From Candidatus Solibacter sp. (lineage in GTDB: Bacteria > Acidobacteriota > Terriglobia > Bryobacterales > Bryobacteraceae), in NCBI GenBank assembly GCA_013822245.1, contig PNKE01000013.1, forward strand, positions 22,902-86,901: DNA of 64,000 bases, written 5' to 3'. The position numbers and the translations under genes were made by a program. This document shows positions 56,150 to 64,000 of the stretch, piece by piece. The notes beneath the pieces were generated by a model. That model was not told the DNA's origin, did no database searches, and saw only the letters and a list, made by a program, of their open reading frames with translations. Positions within the stretch are counted from its first letter, which is position 1. Each line of letters begins with the position of its first letter.

Positions 56150-59140
56150 CTAGAAGGTTCGGCTGATGGTGAAGCGGAACATGGTCCGGCGCTCGTAGAA
56201 GGGGGTGATGGCCGAGTAACGGCTGGAGGCGTAGTTCATGGTCGCCTGGTTGGGGAACAGCGAGGCGTCGGCGGCGACCGGGGGCAGGAAGTAGTCCTGA
56301 ACGATGGTCGGGTTATAGGCCCAGTAGAGGCGGAACGGAGCGTTGACGACCGGCATCATGATCTGAAGTTCGACGCCGGTGGAGGTGCGGATCCGCTGGG
56401 TTGACGGGATGCGGACGGCGGCATTTTCGAAGCCCGCCTGGGGGAACTGGCCGTTCAGTTCGGCGACGCGGCTGGGGTTGAGGCGGAGTTGATTGCCGAG
56501 CGAGATGCGGTTCATGCCGGCGTCGAAAAACCCGGCCAGCGTCACCGGACCGAAGATGGGGATCCTGTATTCAAAGTTGGCGATGCCCTGGGTGTCGCCG
56601 CCGGGGAAGACGATCTGGTAGATCGGGATCTCCTGATTGACGCCGACGGTCCGCAACTGGCCATCCACGAGGATTCTCTGCGTCCGGGCGGAACCGTCCT
56701 GGTTGAGCACGGGGATGGAGGCGGCCGACGGGATATAGACAGCGGGCAGGATGGACCAGATCTCGAAGCCGCGGACATCGTTTTCGCCGCCCATGAAGAC
56801 GCGGTTGAACGGCGGAGCGACCTTGCCGCCGTAGCCGGTGATCAGGCGTCCGAGCAGGCGCCAGCCCATGACGTGCCCCCTCTTGAGGCCAGGGACGAAG
56901 TGGGTGTAGGTGAGGGTGGGCTCGAACATATTGACGCTGCCGCCCAGCGGCCCGCCGGCGAATGACATCGAGGCGAAGTAGCTTTTGCCGCGGGAGGGCG
57001 TGACGGGGTGGTCGATCGTGTTGTAGGTATAGGCGGGAACGACGCGGCTGGTAAAGATGCCGGTCAACTGGTTGGGGCCTTCGAAGTTCAGGAAGTTCGA
57101 GAAATTCAGGTGTGTGGTGGTGGAGGTATTCAACGGCGTGATGGTTGAACGGTCGATGCCGTAGGTCATGCTGAGGCGGGCGAAGGAACGGCGCAGCGGA
57201 TAGCTGACAAAGGTGGTGGCGCCGTAGCCGTTGGTGACGTAATTCATCAGGTTGTCGCGGCCGAGGGCTTCGTACATGGGAATGAGGTTGCGGCCGGAGA
57301 ACAGCGAGACTTCGCGGGCCTGGTCGTAGTTGAAGCGCTGGGTGTAGACGGTGAAGCCGGCCTGGATGGGGCGGTCAAACAGATACGGTTCGGTGAATCC
57401 GAACGTGGTGGAGCGGATGCGGTCGCCGATCTGGGCGTCGATGCTGAGGGTTTCGCCGAGGCCGAGGAAGTTATTGGTGGAGTAGCCGAAGCCGATGAAC
57501 GAGCCGGCGATGCCGGAGACGCCGCCGTTGAGAGAGACGGAGTTTCTGCCGCGTTCCTTGACCTTGAGGGTGATGTCGACGGTGGAGTTCTTGGTGTCGC
57601 GGGTGAGGTCGGCGGCGTCCTCGACCTTGAGGGCCTCGAAGTAGCCGAGCTGGTTGAGGCGGAGGACGGAGACTTCCCAGAGTTGGGTGTTATAGAGATC
57701 GCCTTCGTCGATGAGGATTTCGCGGCGGATGACCTTATCGCGGGTTGTGGTGTTGCCGCGGAAGTCGATGCGGCGGACGAAGAACTGCTTGCCTTCGTCG
57801 ATGTTGAGGGTGAGGTCGAGTTTACCGTCGGGCCTGGGGTCGAAGTCGGGTTCGGGGACGGCGTCGATGTAGCCGAACTGGCCATAGAACTTCTGGATAT
57901 TCTTGAAGCCCTTCTGGAGTTTCTCGGTGGAGAAGATATCGTTCTCGGCCATGCCGAGCAGCGCCGGGAACAGGACCTCGGGCGTCTTAAACTGTTTGAC
58001 GCCGACGACGTTGAACTTGCCGATCCGGTACTGGCGGCCTTCCTCGACGGTGAGTTGCAGATCGGCCTTCTTGCCCGGCTTGGTGGTTTTCCAGATGAGG
58101 GGCGGGAACCACCAGATGCGTCCGGCGCGGGTGTCGCGCATGGTGACCTTATGTTCGGTCACGCGGGCCAGGAAGTAGCCGTTGGCGTTATAGAGGAAGT
58201 GGCGGAGGCGCTCCTTGTCCTCGTCGAGTTTGGAGGAGTCGTAGGTGCGCGGGAACATTTCCTCGAGGAACAGCGAGTAGGGGATGCCGATGGGCTTGAG
58301 GTTCTTCATGGCGCGGCGGACGGCGCGGTCGCCGAAGACCTGGTTGCCGACGATGTCGATATTGCCGACCTTGACCTTGGCGCCTTCATTGACGCGGAAG
58401 GTGACTTCGACCGAGGTGGGCGGGATCTGGCGGATTTCGGGCGTGACGGTGGCGAACTGGCGGCCGCGTTCGGCGAGGAACTCCTTGAGCACGTTGGCGG
58501 CGCGCTGGACGCGGCCCTGTTCGAACTGCTGTTCGACGCTGAGGCCGACGCGGCGCTCCTTGAAGCGGTCGAGGATTTCGGAGACGGTGACGGACTTGGC
58601 GCCCTCGTATTTAATTGAGCGCACGACGCGGCGTTCGGTGACCAGGAAGCGGATGATCCAGCCGGACTCGCCCTTCTCCTGTTCGACAACGATGTCGTCG
58701 AAGCGGCCGGTGTTCCAGAGCGCCATGAAGTCGCGCTGGATGGCGGTCTGGTCGAGGCGGTCGCCTTTTTTGGTGAAGATGAGTGCGCGGAGGGTGTCCT
58801 GGGGGACGCGGCGGGCGCCGCGGAACTCGATGTATTCGACGGCGTCGGAGAACTCCTGGACGGCGGCTTCGGGTTTGGCTTCGCCGGGCTGGGGCGGTTG
58901 CCCGGCGGGAGAGACGGTTTCAAAGGGACCGGGTTTGGGGGCCTGGACCGGTTTTGCCTGCGGCGCAGGCTGTTGCGAGCCCGGAACCGACTCAAACGGA
59001 GATGGGGGCTTAGCTGTTTGCGGCGGCTTGGCCGGTTGAGACGGCTGCTGCCCAGAAAGATAAGATGTCGAACCCGCGCCAGCCCCAGCGATAACGAGAT
59101 ACAGCAGGACGGCTTTCAGGCTCACGCGCCTGTGAGTCAT
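56150..59140 (-). CDS. bamA: Outer membrane protein assembly factor BamA
   Basis: A 996-residue protein, longer than the E. coli homologue (810). The extra length is mostly an N-terminal Pro/Gln/Lys-rich linker (residues 30-95) with a duplicated PFESVPGSQQPAP / PFETVSPAGQPPQ motif. POTRA repeats follow (VEYIEFRGARRVPQDTLRAL, SIKYEGAKSVTVSEILDRF, VGNIDIVGNQVFGDRAVRRA, YRIGKFNVVGVKQFKTPEV, VRRIDFRGNTTTRDKVIRRE). The 16-strand barrel contains the lid motif VRGFE (GENDVRGFEIW) and ends in the beta-signal FTISRTF. It inserts barrels such as the MtrB-like porin encoded in this window. Confidence 0.95.
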   Translation of the reverse strand: MTHRRVSLKAVLLYLVIAGAGAGSTSYLSGQQPSQPAKPPQTAKPPSPFESVPGSQQPAPQAKPVQAPKPGPFETVSPAGQPPQPGEAKPEAAVQEFSDAVEYIEFRGARRVPQDTLRALIFTKKGDRLDQTAIQRDFMALWNTGRFDDIVVEQEKGESGWIIRFLVTERRVVRSIKYEGAKSVTVSEILDRFKERRVGLSVEQQFEQGRVQRAANVLKEFLAERGRQFATVTPEIRQIPPTSVEVTFRVNEGAKVKVGNIDIVGNQVFGDRAVRRAMKNLKPIGIPYSLFLEEMFPRTYDSSKLDEDKERLRHFLYNANGYFLARVTEHKVTMRDTRAGRIWWFPPLIWKTTKPGKKADLQLTVEEGRQYRIGKFNVVGVKQFKTPEVLFPALLGMAENDIFSTEKLQKGFKNIQKFYGQFGYIDAVPEPDFDPRPDGKLDLTLNIDEGKQFFVRRIDFRGNTTTRDKVIRREILIDEGDLYNTQLWEVSVLRLNQLGYFEALKVEDAADLTRDTKNSTVDITLKVKERGRNSVSLNGGVSGIAGSFIGFGYSTNNFLGLGETLSIDAQIGDRIRSTTFGFTEPYLFDRPIQAGFTVYTQRFNYDQAREVSLFSGRNLIPMYEALGRDNLMNYVTNGYGATTFVSYPLRRSFARLSMTYGIDRSTITPLNTSTTTHLNFSNFLNFEGPNQLTGIFTSRVVPAYTYNTIDHPVTPSRGKSYFASMSFAGGPLGGSVNMFEPTLTYTHFVPGLKRGHVMGWRLLGRLITGYGGKVAPPFNRVFMGGENDVRGFEIWSILPAVYIPSAASIPVLNQDGSARTQRILVDGQLRTVGVNQEIPIYQIVFPGGDTQGIANFEYRIPIFGPVTLAGFFDAGMNRISLGNQLRLNPSRVAELNGQFPQAGFENAAVRIPSTQRIRTSTGVELQIMMPVVNAPFRLYWAYNPTIVQDYFLPPVAADASLFPNQATMNYASSRYSAITPFYERRTMFRFTISRTF

Positions 59141-59245
59141 CGTAAGCAGAAAGGATCCTTTCTCATAATCGCCTCTCGCACCAGACGTTCTGGATTCGGG
59201 TTGCGTTTCACATGAGGAACCGCGACCAGATGCATGCCAAAGAAT

Positions 59246-59968
59246 TCATTCTAGCGAACTCGGAGGCGGACTACCATCGCCGGGCGACGATTCCGGCACG
59301 CGCCGGCCGGGAGAGGGGCTCTGCACGGAGTGGAGGGAGGCGGGATTTTGGGCAATGTCAGGGTCAAAAGAGAGGCCGGCGGCGGCATCATGCGCCGCAG
59401 AGCCGGGGGCGGGAACGGCGGGCGGCGGGGGCGCGAGGGCGGCGATGGCATCGCGGCCGCCCAGCAGGAGAGTGAGCCGGTGGAGCCTGGCGGGAAAGCG
59501 CCACAGGAAAAGGCCGTAAATCAGGTGGCCGGGAGCGACGGCGAGGGGCGCGTAATAGGGGTGGGCGAAGGGGTGGAGGCGTTTCCAGAGCCAGGCGTCG
59601 GCGCAGAGATGGACGAGACCGGCGTAGCCGAGGGCCGTCATCAGGTTGAGCCAACCCTCGCGCGAGGCCGGCAGAAGGCCGTAGGCGGCGCCGAGCAGGC
59701 TGTAGACGAGCAAGAGGAGGGCGGCGCCGACGGCGGTATGCCAGCCTGGTCCGGAGGTAAAGACCGAGTCGCCGAAGAAGGGCGCGGCGGCCAGGTTGAG
59801 GCGGCTGAACCAAAGTCCGCCGCCGAGGATGGAGCCGGCGGCGAACCAGGCGATGAGGGCGGCGGCGCCGGCGAGGCCGGCGTCGAGGCCGGCGATGGCG
59901 CGGCAGAGCAAGGCGGGCAAACCCCGTGGGGGGGATTCAGGCTGGGCGCCGCCGGGAGTCTGGCTCAT
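59246..59968 (-). CDS. Membrane protein of unknown function in the exopolysaccharide operon
   Basis: A 240-residue protein with four to five hydrophobic segments (AGLAGAAALIAWFAAGSILG, WHTAVGAALLLLVYSLLGAA, LMTALGYAGLVHLCADAWLW, VAPGHLIYGLFLWRF) and a disordered Pro/Ser/Ala-rich cytoplasmic tail of about 60 residues. No exosortase or flippase motif was found. It starts 26 bp after the tyrosine-kinase gene and is probably the last gene of the wza-wzz-kinase operon. Confidence 0.55.
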   Translation of the reverse strand: MSQTPGGAQPESPPRGLPALLCRAIAGLDAGLAGAAALIAWFAAGSILGGGLWFSRLNLAAAPFFGDSVFTSGPGWHTAVGAALLLLVYSLLGAAYGLLPASREGWLNLMTALGYAGLVHLCADAWLWKRLHPFAHPYYAPLAVAPGHLIYGLFLWRFPARLHRLTLLLGGRDAIAALAPPPPAVPAPGSAAHDAAAGLSFDPDIAQNPASLHSVQSPSPGRRVPESSPGDGSPPPSSLE

Positions 59969-59994
59969 GTCGGTGGATGGCGGCCGGGCGGCGC

Positions 59995-60840
59995 CTACTC
60001 CGAGGGTTTCGAATAGTAATAGGAGTGGTAATAGGTGTACTTGCTGTACAGTTCGCCCTTGTGAGCGCCGTTGACGACGACGCCGAGCATATTATTGCGG
60101 CAGAGGGAGCCGATGGCGCGGGTGACGGTGTCGATGGTGGTGACGCCGATCCGGACGACGATGACGAGGCCGTGGGTGAGCGTGGAGAGCAGGTTGGCGT
60201 CGGCGGCGAAAAGCAGCGGCGGGGTATCGAGAACGATCCAGTTAAACACCGAGGGAAGCCGGTCGAGCAGGATCTTGACCTCGGGCAGGTTGAGCAGTTC
60301 AAGAGGGTTCAGCACGGCCTCGCCGGCGGGCAGGATGCAGAGGTTGGAGCCTTCGATGCGTTTGATGCATTCCTCGAGCCTGGCCTTGCCGCGGAGGTAG
60401 TCGGTGATGCCGGGGCTGCGCTGCATCTGGAAGAGGTTATGGACGACGGGGCGGCGGAAGTCGAAATCGGCGAGCAGAGTGAGGTTGCCTTCGAGCTGGG
60501 ACTGGGCGAGGGCGAGGTTGGTGGCGGTAAAGGACTTGCCTTCGGCGGGCGACGAGGAGGTGATCACAAGGCTATGGATGGGCTGAAGGCTTTGGAGGTG
60601 GTTGAGGCGGGTGCGGAGGCTGCGGAACTCCTCGCCTGGGGCCTCACTGGGCCGGGCGGCATCCAGGAGGGAGGCGTCGGGGGCGGGGGTGAACGGGATG
60701 ATCTCGATTCTGTCGAGAAGGTCGCGCAATTCATCGGCGGGCGACGGCGGCATGGGAGTGCGGGCGCCCGCGCCCGGCGCCGGCGAGGAAGTGGCGGTGG
60801 TGGGATCCATCCGCCGCAGGGCGTCGTGGACTCGGCTCAT
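59995..60840 (-). CDS. BY-type tyrosine kinase (CpsD/CapB family)
   Basis: A 281-residue cytoplasmic P-loop kinase. The Walker A variant is VITSSSPAEGKSFTATNLA (residues about 92-110), Walker A' is LLADFDFRRP (122-131), and Walker B is FNWIVLDTPPLLFAADA. The C-terminus is a tyrosine cluster (KYTYYHSYYYSKPSE) that is autophosphorylated in this family. The kinase partners with the membrane Wzz protein encoded upstream (51 bp) to control polymer length and export. The N-terminal 70 residues are Pro/Ala-rich and family-atypical. Confidence 0.9.
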   Translation of the reverse strand: MSRVHDALRRMDPTTATSSPAPGAGARTPMPPSPADELRDLLDRIEIIPFTPAPDASLLDAARPSEAPGEEFRSLRTRLNHLQSLQPIHSLVITSSSPAEGKSFTATNLALAQSQLEGNLTLLADFDFRRPVVHNLFQMQRSPGITDYLRGKARLEECIKRIEGSNLCILPAGEAVLNPLELLNLPEVKILLDRLPSVFNWIVLDTPPLLFAADANLLSTLTHGLVIVVRIGVTTIDTVTRAIGSLCRNNMLGVVVNGAHKGELYSKYTYYHSYYYSKPSE

Positions 60841-60891
60841 GGCTAGTTCTGACCTCCGGAGGTAACGGCTTTTGTCTGTCGCATGGCGTTA

Positions 60892-62592
60892 TCAGGCCCT
60901 GGACGTGTAGTAATAAACGACGGACCCGGTCATCAGCAGGACGCCGAGCAGCAGAGCGGCCGCCCAGGCCAGCCAACCCAAACGGCGCCGGCGGCGGACG
61001 ACGAAGTCGTTCTCCAGCAGCGGAATAGAACCCAACACGGTCAGTTTGGTATAGGCTCGAACGTCTTTCAGGTTCTTGAGCGAAGTATCCTTGATTTCAC
61101 GGGCGCTGGCCATGCCGACGCCGATACCGATACCGATGATGAGGCCGGCGATGACGATGATCTCGCGTTTGGGCGAGAACGGCGCGGTGGGCATGACGGG
61201 CTGTTCGAGGATCTCGAGCGTTTCGCCCTGCTGGCGGCTTTCGACCTCGGTGGCCATGGCCGACATCTGGGTTTTGCCGCTGAGGTCGTTGTAGCGGTCC
61301 TGGGACATGGTCCTCTGCCGGACCAGTTGGATATACTCCTGCTGGGCGACGGGGCTGGCCTGGATCTGGGCGTTGGCTTCGCGGATCTTGACCTGGGTAT
61401 CGCGCATGCGCCTTGCCAGGTCTTCCAGTTCCATGTCCTTGGCCTGCAGGGCCGACTGCACTCTGGCGATAGCGGCGGCTGATTCGGCGTCGATGCGCTG
61501 GCCGGCGGGAGCGGCGGACGGGGCGCCGGCACGGCCATCGTGGGCGGCGCCGGCTTCAAGAACCGCGGCTTGCGCCTCGGCCGAGGCCTGGGCCTGTTCG
61601 CGCTTCTTCATATCGAGGAAGCCGCTGAGCCGCCGCACGTCGGGATGGGTGTCGGTGTAGGACTCCTTGAGAACGGAAATCGAGTTCTCGAGGCGCGCGA
61701 TCTCGCGGTTGATCTCGGCCAGCCGGGCTTCGGCGGCGGTGGACTGACGCGGACCGCCGGGCCCGGCGGGGCCGGAGGCGCCCTGCGAGGCGCGCAGCAT
61801 GGCCTGATCCCTGAGCATTCTGATACTGGTTTCGAGCTGCAGTTTGTCCTGGTTCACGCGGCTCATGGAGCTATTGATGCTCTGCACGGCGCTTTCCAGG
61901 GCCGTCAAGCGGTTGAAAAGCCCCTGTTCCTGTTCGGGGAGTTGTCCGACGTTGCGCGAGCGGAACATGGCCATCCGGCGGTCGAGCTCCTCAAGTTCGT
62001 TCTTCGCCGATTCCAGTTGTTCCCTGAAGAACTGGGTTGTGGTCATGGTCTGCTGGGATCTCGACCGGGTGCTTTCGTCGACGAAGCGGGAGATGATGTC
62101 GGTGCAGACCTGGGTCGCGAGGCGCTTGTCGGAGTAGGAGAACGAGACGGCGAAGGCGCTGCCGCTGGTAGCGCCGCGCCCGAGGCCTCTCAACTGGCCG
62201 ACGCTGATATCGGCCCGCATCTGCTCGATGACGTCCTCCATCGGGCGGCGCTTTCTTTCGTCCGGATAGAGGTTGTAGGTCTGAATGACATTGGTGAGGA
62301 TGGGACGGCTGACGATGGTCTGATGAATGCCGGCCACCTTCTGAGTCATGGCCTCGGTGAGGTTAGTGGGGACCAACTGGGCAGGGACTTTGGGCGGGAC
62401 GACGCGGAGCAGGCCGCTGGCGAGGTAGGAGTCCGGCCAAAGATAGGCGACGATGACGCCGAGCACAAGCCCGGCGAAGGTCGGAGCGAGAATCCAGGAG
62501 CGGTGGCGGCGGAGGATGTCGATATAGTCCTCTACGTCAAACTGGCGCCGGGGTACGCTAAGCGGCTGTTCCTGTGTGGGTTGGGGTTGCAT
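60892..62592 (-). CDS. Wzz/GumC-family polysaccharide chain-length determinant
   Basis: A 566-residue inner membrane protein. Two transmembrane helices flank a large periplasmic coiled domain: SWILAPTFAGLVLGVIVAYL near the N-terminus and LGWLAWAAALLLGVLLMTGS at the C-terminus. The Wzz start motif DVEDYIDILRRHRSWIL and long heptad-rich arms (QFFREQLESAKNELEELDRR, LAEINREIARLENSISVLKE) are clear. The C-terminal Pro-rich patch before the last helix (EQPVMPTAPFSPKREIIVIA) is typical. Unlike BY-kinase fusions it lacks a kinase domain, which is a separate gene downstream. Confidence 0.9.
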   Translation of the reverse strand: MQPQPTQEQPLSVPRRQFDVEDYIDILRRHRSWILAPTFAGLVLGVIVAYLWPDSYLASGLLRVVPPKVPAQLVPTNLTEAMTQKVAGIHQTIVSRPILTNVIQTYNLYPDERKRRPMEDVIEQMRADISVGQLRGLGRGATSGSAFAVSFSYSDKRLATQVCTDIISRFVDESTRSRSQQTMTTTQFFREQLESAKNELEELDRRMAMFRSRNVGQLPEQEQGLFNRLTALESAVQSINSSMSRVNQDKLQLETSIRMLRDQAMLRASQGASGPAGPGGPRQSTAAEARLAEINREIARLENSISVLKESYTDTHPDVRRLSGFLDMKKREQAQASAEAQAAVLEAGAAHDGRAGAPSAAPAGQRIDAESAAAIARVQSALQAKDMELEDLARRMRDTQVKIREANAQIQASPVAQQEYIQLVRQRTMSQDRYNDLSGKTQMSAMATEVESRQQGETLEILEQPVMPTAPFSPKREIIVIAGLIIGIGIGVGMASAREIKDTSLKNLKDVRAYTKLTVLGSIPLLENDFVVRRRRRLGWLAWAAALLLGVLLMTGSVVYYYTSRA

Positions 62593-62622
62593 GGCCTGTT
62601 CCTATCGCCGTCACTCGATCGC

Positions 62623-63288
62623 TCAGGGGACGAAGATGTGGTCGCCATCCTGAAGGAAGATGTTCTGCTCGAGTTTCTTGCCTCTAATCACTTCGTCGTA
62701 ATTGAATTTGATGCGCTGGGCGCCGCGCATGATGATGATTTTGTTCTTCTTGGCCCATTCGCCGATGCCGGCGGAGCTGAGCGCCTGGAGGATGGTGGTC
62801 GGCACGACGAGCGGAACGCCGCCACCGCGGCCGACCTTTCCCGAAAGGAAGTAGCGCTTGCTCTGGACCGAGAGCACCGAAATGGTGACCTCGGGTTTGT
62901 TCAGTATCCTGCCGAGGGCGTCGGCGACGCGGGCGGTGAGCACTTCGGGGGTGAAACCGGCGGCATCGATGTCGCCCACCAGCGGCAGGGTGATTTTGCC
63001 GTCGGGGCGCACGGCCACGCTGCTGGACAGTTCAGGCTCGCGCCAGACGCGGATGGCGAGCACATCCTGTGCTCCAATGACATAGGTTTTCGGGTCCACC
63101 GGCGCGGCGATCGCGGGATCGCCCGCCGCGGGCTGTTCGGAAGCGCCGGCAGCGGGCGCAGGCTTGGCCTGTTGAGTCTGGGGGGCCTGACCGCTGAGGG
63201 TGATGGCCGCGGCGAGAGCCAGGGAGGCAATCGCGGGGAATCGCTTCACCAATAGTAGACGCGTCCAATGAGTACCAAACATCAGCAT
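62623..63288 (-). CDS. Wza-like polysaccharide export protein
   Basis: A 221-residue exported protein (signal FPAIASLALAAAITLSGQ; no lipobox Cys). The polysaccharide-export domain starts at TYVIGAQDVLAIRVWREPEL, with VRPDGKITLPLVGDIDAAGF. It is followed by one SLBB-type domain (KRYFLSGKVGRGGGVPLVVP, TILQALSSAGIGEWAKKNKI) and ends VILQDGDHIFVP-like (FLQDGDHIFVP). It is shorter than E. coli Wza, lacking the C-terminal outer-membrane helix. First gene of the exopolysaccharide operon. Confidence 0.88.
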   Translation of the reverse strand: MLMFGTHWTRLLLVKRFPAIASLALAAAITLSGQAPQTQQAKPAPAAGASEQPAAGDPAIAAPVDPKTYVIGAQDVLAIRVWREPELSSSVAVRPDGKITLPLVGDIDAAGFTPEVLTARVADALGRILNKPEVTISVLSVQSKRYFLSGKVGRGGGVPLVVPTTILQALSSAGIGEWAKKNKIIIMRGAQRIKFNYDEVIRGKKLEQNIFLQDGDHIFVP

Positions 63289-63398
63289 CCCTCCATATAT
63301 CGACCCGTTCCAGGTGAGCCGCCGCCTCGCACCGGCCTCGACCGCGCGTCTCGGACGACACGGCCGGCGGCCTGGACCGGCAATCGATCTATCGTCCT

Positions 63399-63404
63399 AT
63401 TGTA
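63399..63404 (-). promoter_or_regulatory. Extended -10-like box upstream of the wza-like gene
   Basis: On the minus strand TGTACAAT gives a TACAAT -10, about 110 nt before the wza-like start. A ggcgg/ccgcc hairpin sits just upstream (63417-63431). The remaining leader (63289-63398) shows no other clear signal. No -35 is convincing. Confidence 0.4.
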
Positions 63405-63543
63405 CACCACGCTTTAGGCGGGGAAACCGCCGCACGCGCCAGCTCAGGCGCGCATCCGTATGAAAACAGGCGCGATGCCGAATGTGGCGGGATGGGATCA
63501 GTACCGCGGGCGCGGGGAAGGGTCTATGCTGGGAACAACAGCG

Positions 63544-63960
63544 ATGGCGAAATCGTATTTTTTGGCGAAGACAGAACCAGGCACGTACTCGATTGAGCAG
63601 TTCGCCGCCGAGGGGCGGACCGACTGGGACGGGGTGCGAAACGCGCAGGCGCTGCAGGCGGTCAAAGCGATGAAGCCGGGCGACGGGGTCTGGATCTACC
63701 ACAGCGGGGGCGTATCGGCGGTGGCCGGAATGGCGAGGGTCGCGGGCAAGCCGGAGCCGGACCCGGACGATGCCAAGTCCTGGAGAGTGGCCATGGAGTT
63801 CGTGACGATGATCGACCCGCCGGTCACGCTGGCCGAGATCAAGGCATCGGGTCTGTTTGAGGACTGGGCGCTGGTGCGGCAGAGCCGGTTGTCGACGATG
63901 GCGGCGCCGGAGAGCTTCGTTGACTGGATGCGGGCGAAATACCCGAGGCTGAAGATCTAG
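63544..63960 (+). CDS. EVE-domain (PUA-like) protein
   Basis: A 138-residue protein; the ATG at 63544 is chosen because MAKSYFLAKTEPGTYSIEQF is the canonical EVE start. DWDGVRNAQALQAVKAMKPG and GVWIYHSGGVSAVAGMARVA line the modified-base pocket, and the end (SRLSTMAAPESFVDWMRAKY) is typical. EVE domains bind modified nucleobases in DNA or RNA; some are parts of restriction systems, but stand-alone forms like this (thymocyte nuclear protein 1 type) are usually housekeeping. No restriction gene is adjacent in the window. Confidence 0.9.
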   Translation: MAKSYFLAKTEPGTYSIEQFAAEGRTDWDGVRNAQALQAVKAMKPGDGVWIYHSGGVSAVAGMARVAGKPEPDPDDAKSWRVAMEFVTMIDPPVTLAEIKASGLFEDWALVRQSRLSTMAAPESFVDWMRAKYPRLKI

Positions 63961-64000
63961 CAGCCCGTGGTAGAAGTCCCGCTTGTCCGCGTTGCGCGCG

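Noticed and set aside
63544..63960. EVE-domain gene as part of a restriction or defence island
   Set aside because: No methylase, nuclease or McrB-like gene lies nearby. The protein is the short stand-alone form found in many genomes.

Overview
The window reads as a chromosomal segment of a high-GC Gram-negative bacterium, most likely an Acidobacteriota of the Bryobacterales/Solibacter type. This is an inference from content: PEP-CTERM proteins, He_PIG-type Ig-repeat proteins, DUF4384 plus caspase-like genes, a DUF1080 hydrolase, a ThuA protein, carboxypeptidase-regulatory-like secreted proteins, and a BamA/OmpH outer membrane assembly pair. No rRNA, tRNA, CRISPR array, integrase or intact insertion sequence was seen.

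Layout. 0-5 kb: two PEP-CTERM proteins, a histone-H1-like DUF2934 protein, lexA with a clear operator, a zinc-ribbon protein and an MFS transporter. 4.9-5.5 kb is non-coding in the usual sense but holds two terminator-bounded transcript candidates. One carries an 18-nt near-perfect complement of the 16S rRNA 3' end in front of a 14-codon ORF. 5.5-15.2 kb (minus strand): a fused two-domain glycosyltransferase, an alpha/alpha-barrel-like protein, a degenerate PP2C-like membrane protein, an amino-acid permease, and pcrA with a translationally coupled small basic protein. 15.3-19.2 kb: an ECF sigma operon, rpmE, a scar joining an aldo/keto-reductase start to an OmpA-family end, and a secreted protein. 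19.5-25.6 kb: an NfnAB/SudAB-type flavoprotein pair, two membrane glycosyltransferases and a decayed sulfite-oxidase-like gene.

25.8-32.0 kb is the most striking block. It encodes an OmcA/MtrC-type decaheme cytochrome, an MtrA/DmsE-type decaheme cytochrome, an MtrB/PioB-type outer-membrane barrel and a tetraheme cytochrome made of four tandem mono-heme modules. Together they predict a trans-outer-membrane electron conduit with 24 c-type hemes.

32-40 kb: sugar-acid and sugar metabolism (glucarate-dehydratase-like, fucose-isomerase-like), a zinc peptidase, two thioredoxin-like proteins and a CarboxypepD_reg-type protein. 40-53 kb differs in composition from its flanks. It contains lhgO, pgeF, a stand-alone nuoB, a secreted Gfo/Idh/MocA protein, recG, rsmD, a seven-repeat Ig protein with its partner, and a DUF4384-DUF4384-caspase/PEGA/TPR operon. 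53-64 kb (mostly minus strand): DUF1080, ThuA, an intergenic region with inverted repeats, ompH-bamA, and a wza-wzz-tyrosine kinase-membrane protein exopolysaccharide operon. An EVE-domain gene closes the window.

Several genes have a -10-like hexamer 4-9 nt before the start codon and no Shine-Dalgarno (lexA, the Gfo/Idh/MocA gene, possibly the GT-C gene), which suggests frequent leaderless mRNAs. Others (DUF2934, the mtrC-like gene, the sigma-operon genes) have ordinary ribosome-binding sites. Coordinates and motifs were read by eye. Family names rest on motif recognition, not on database searches.
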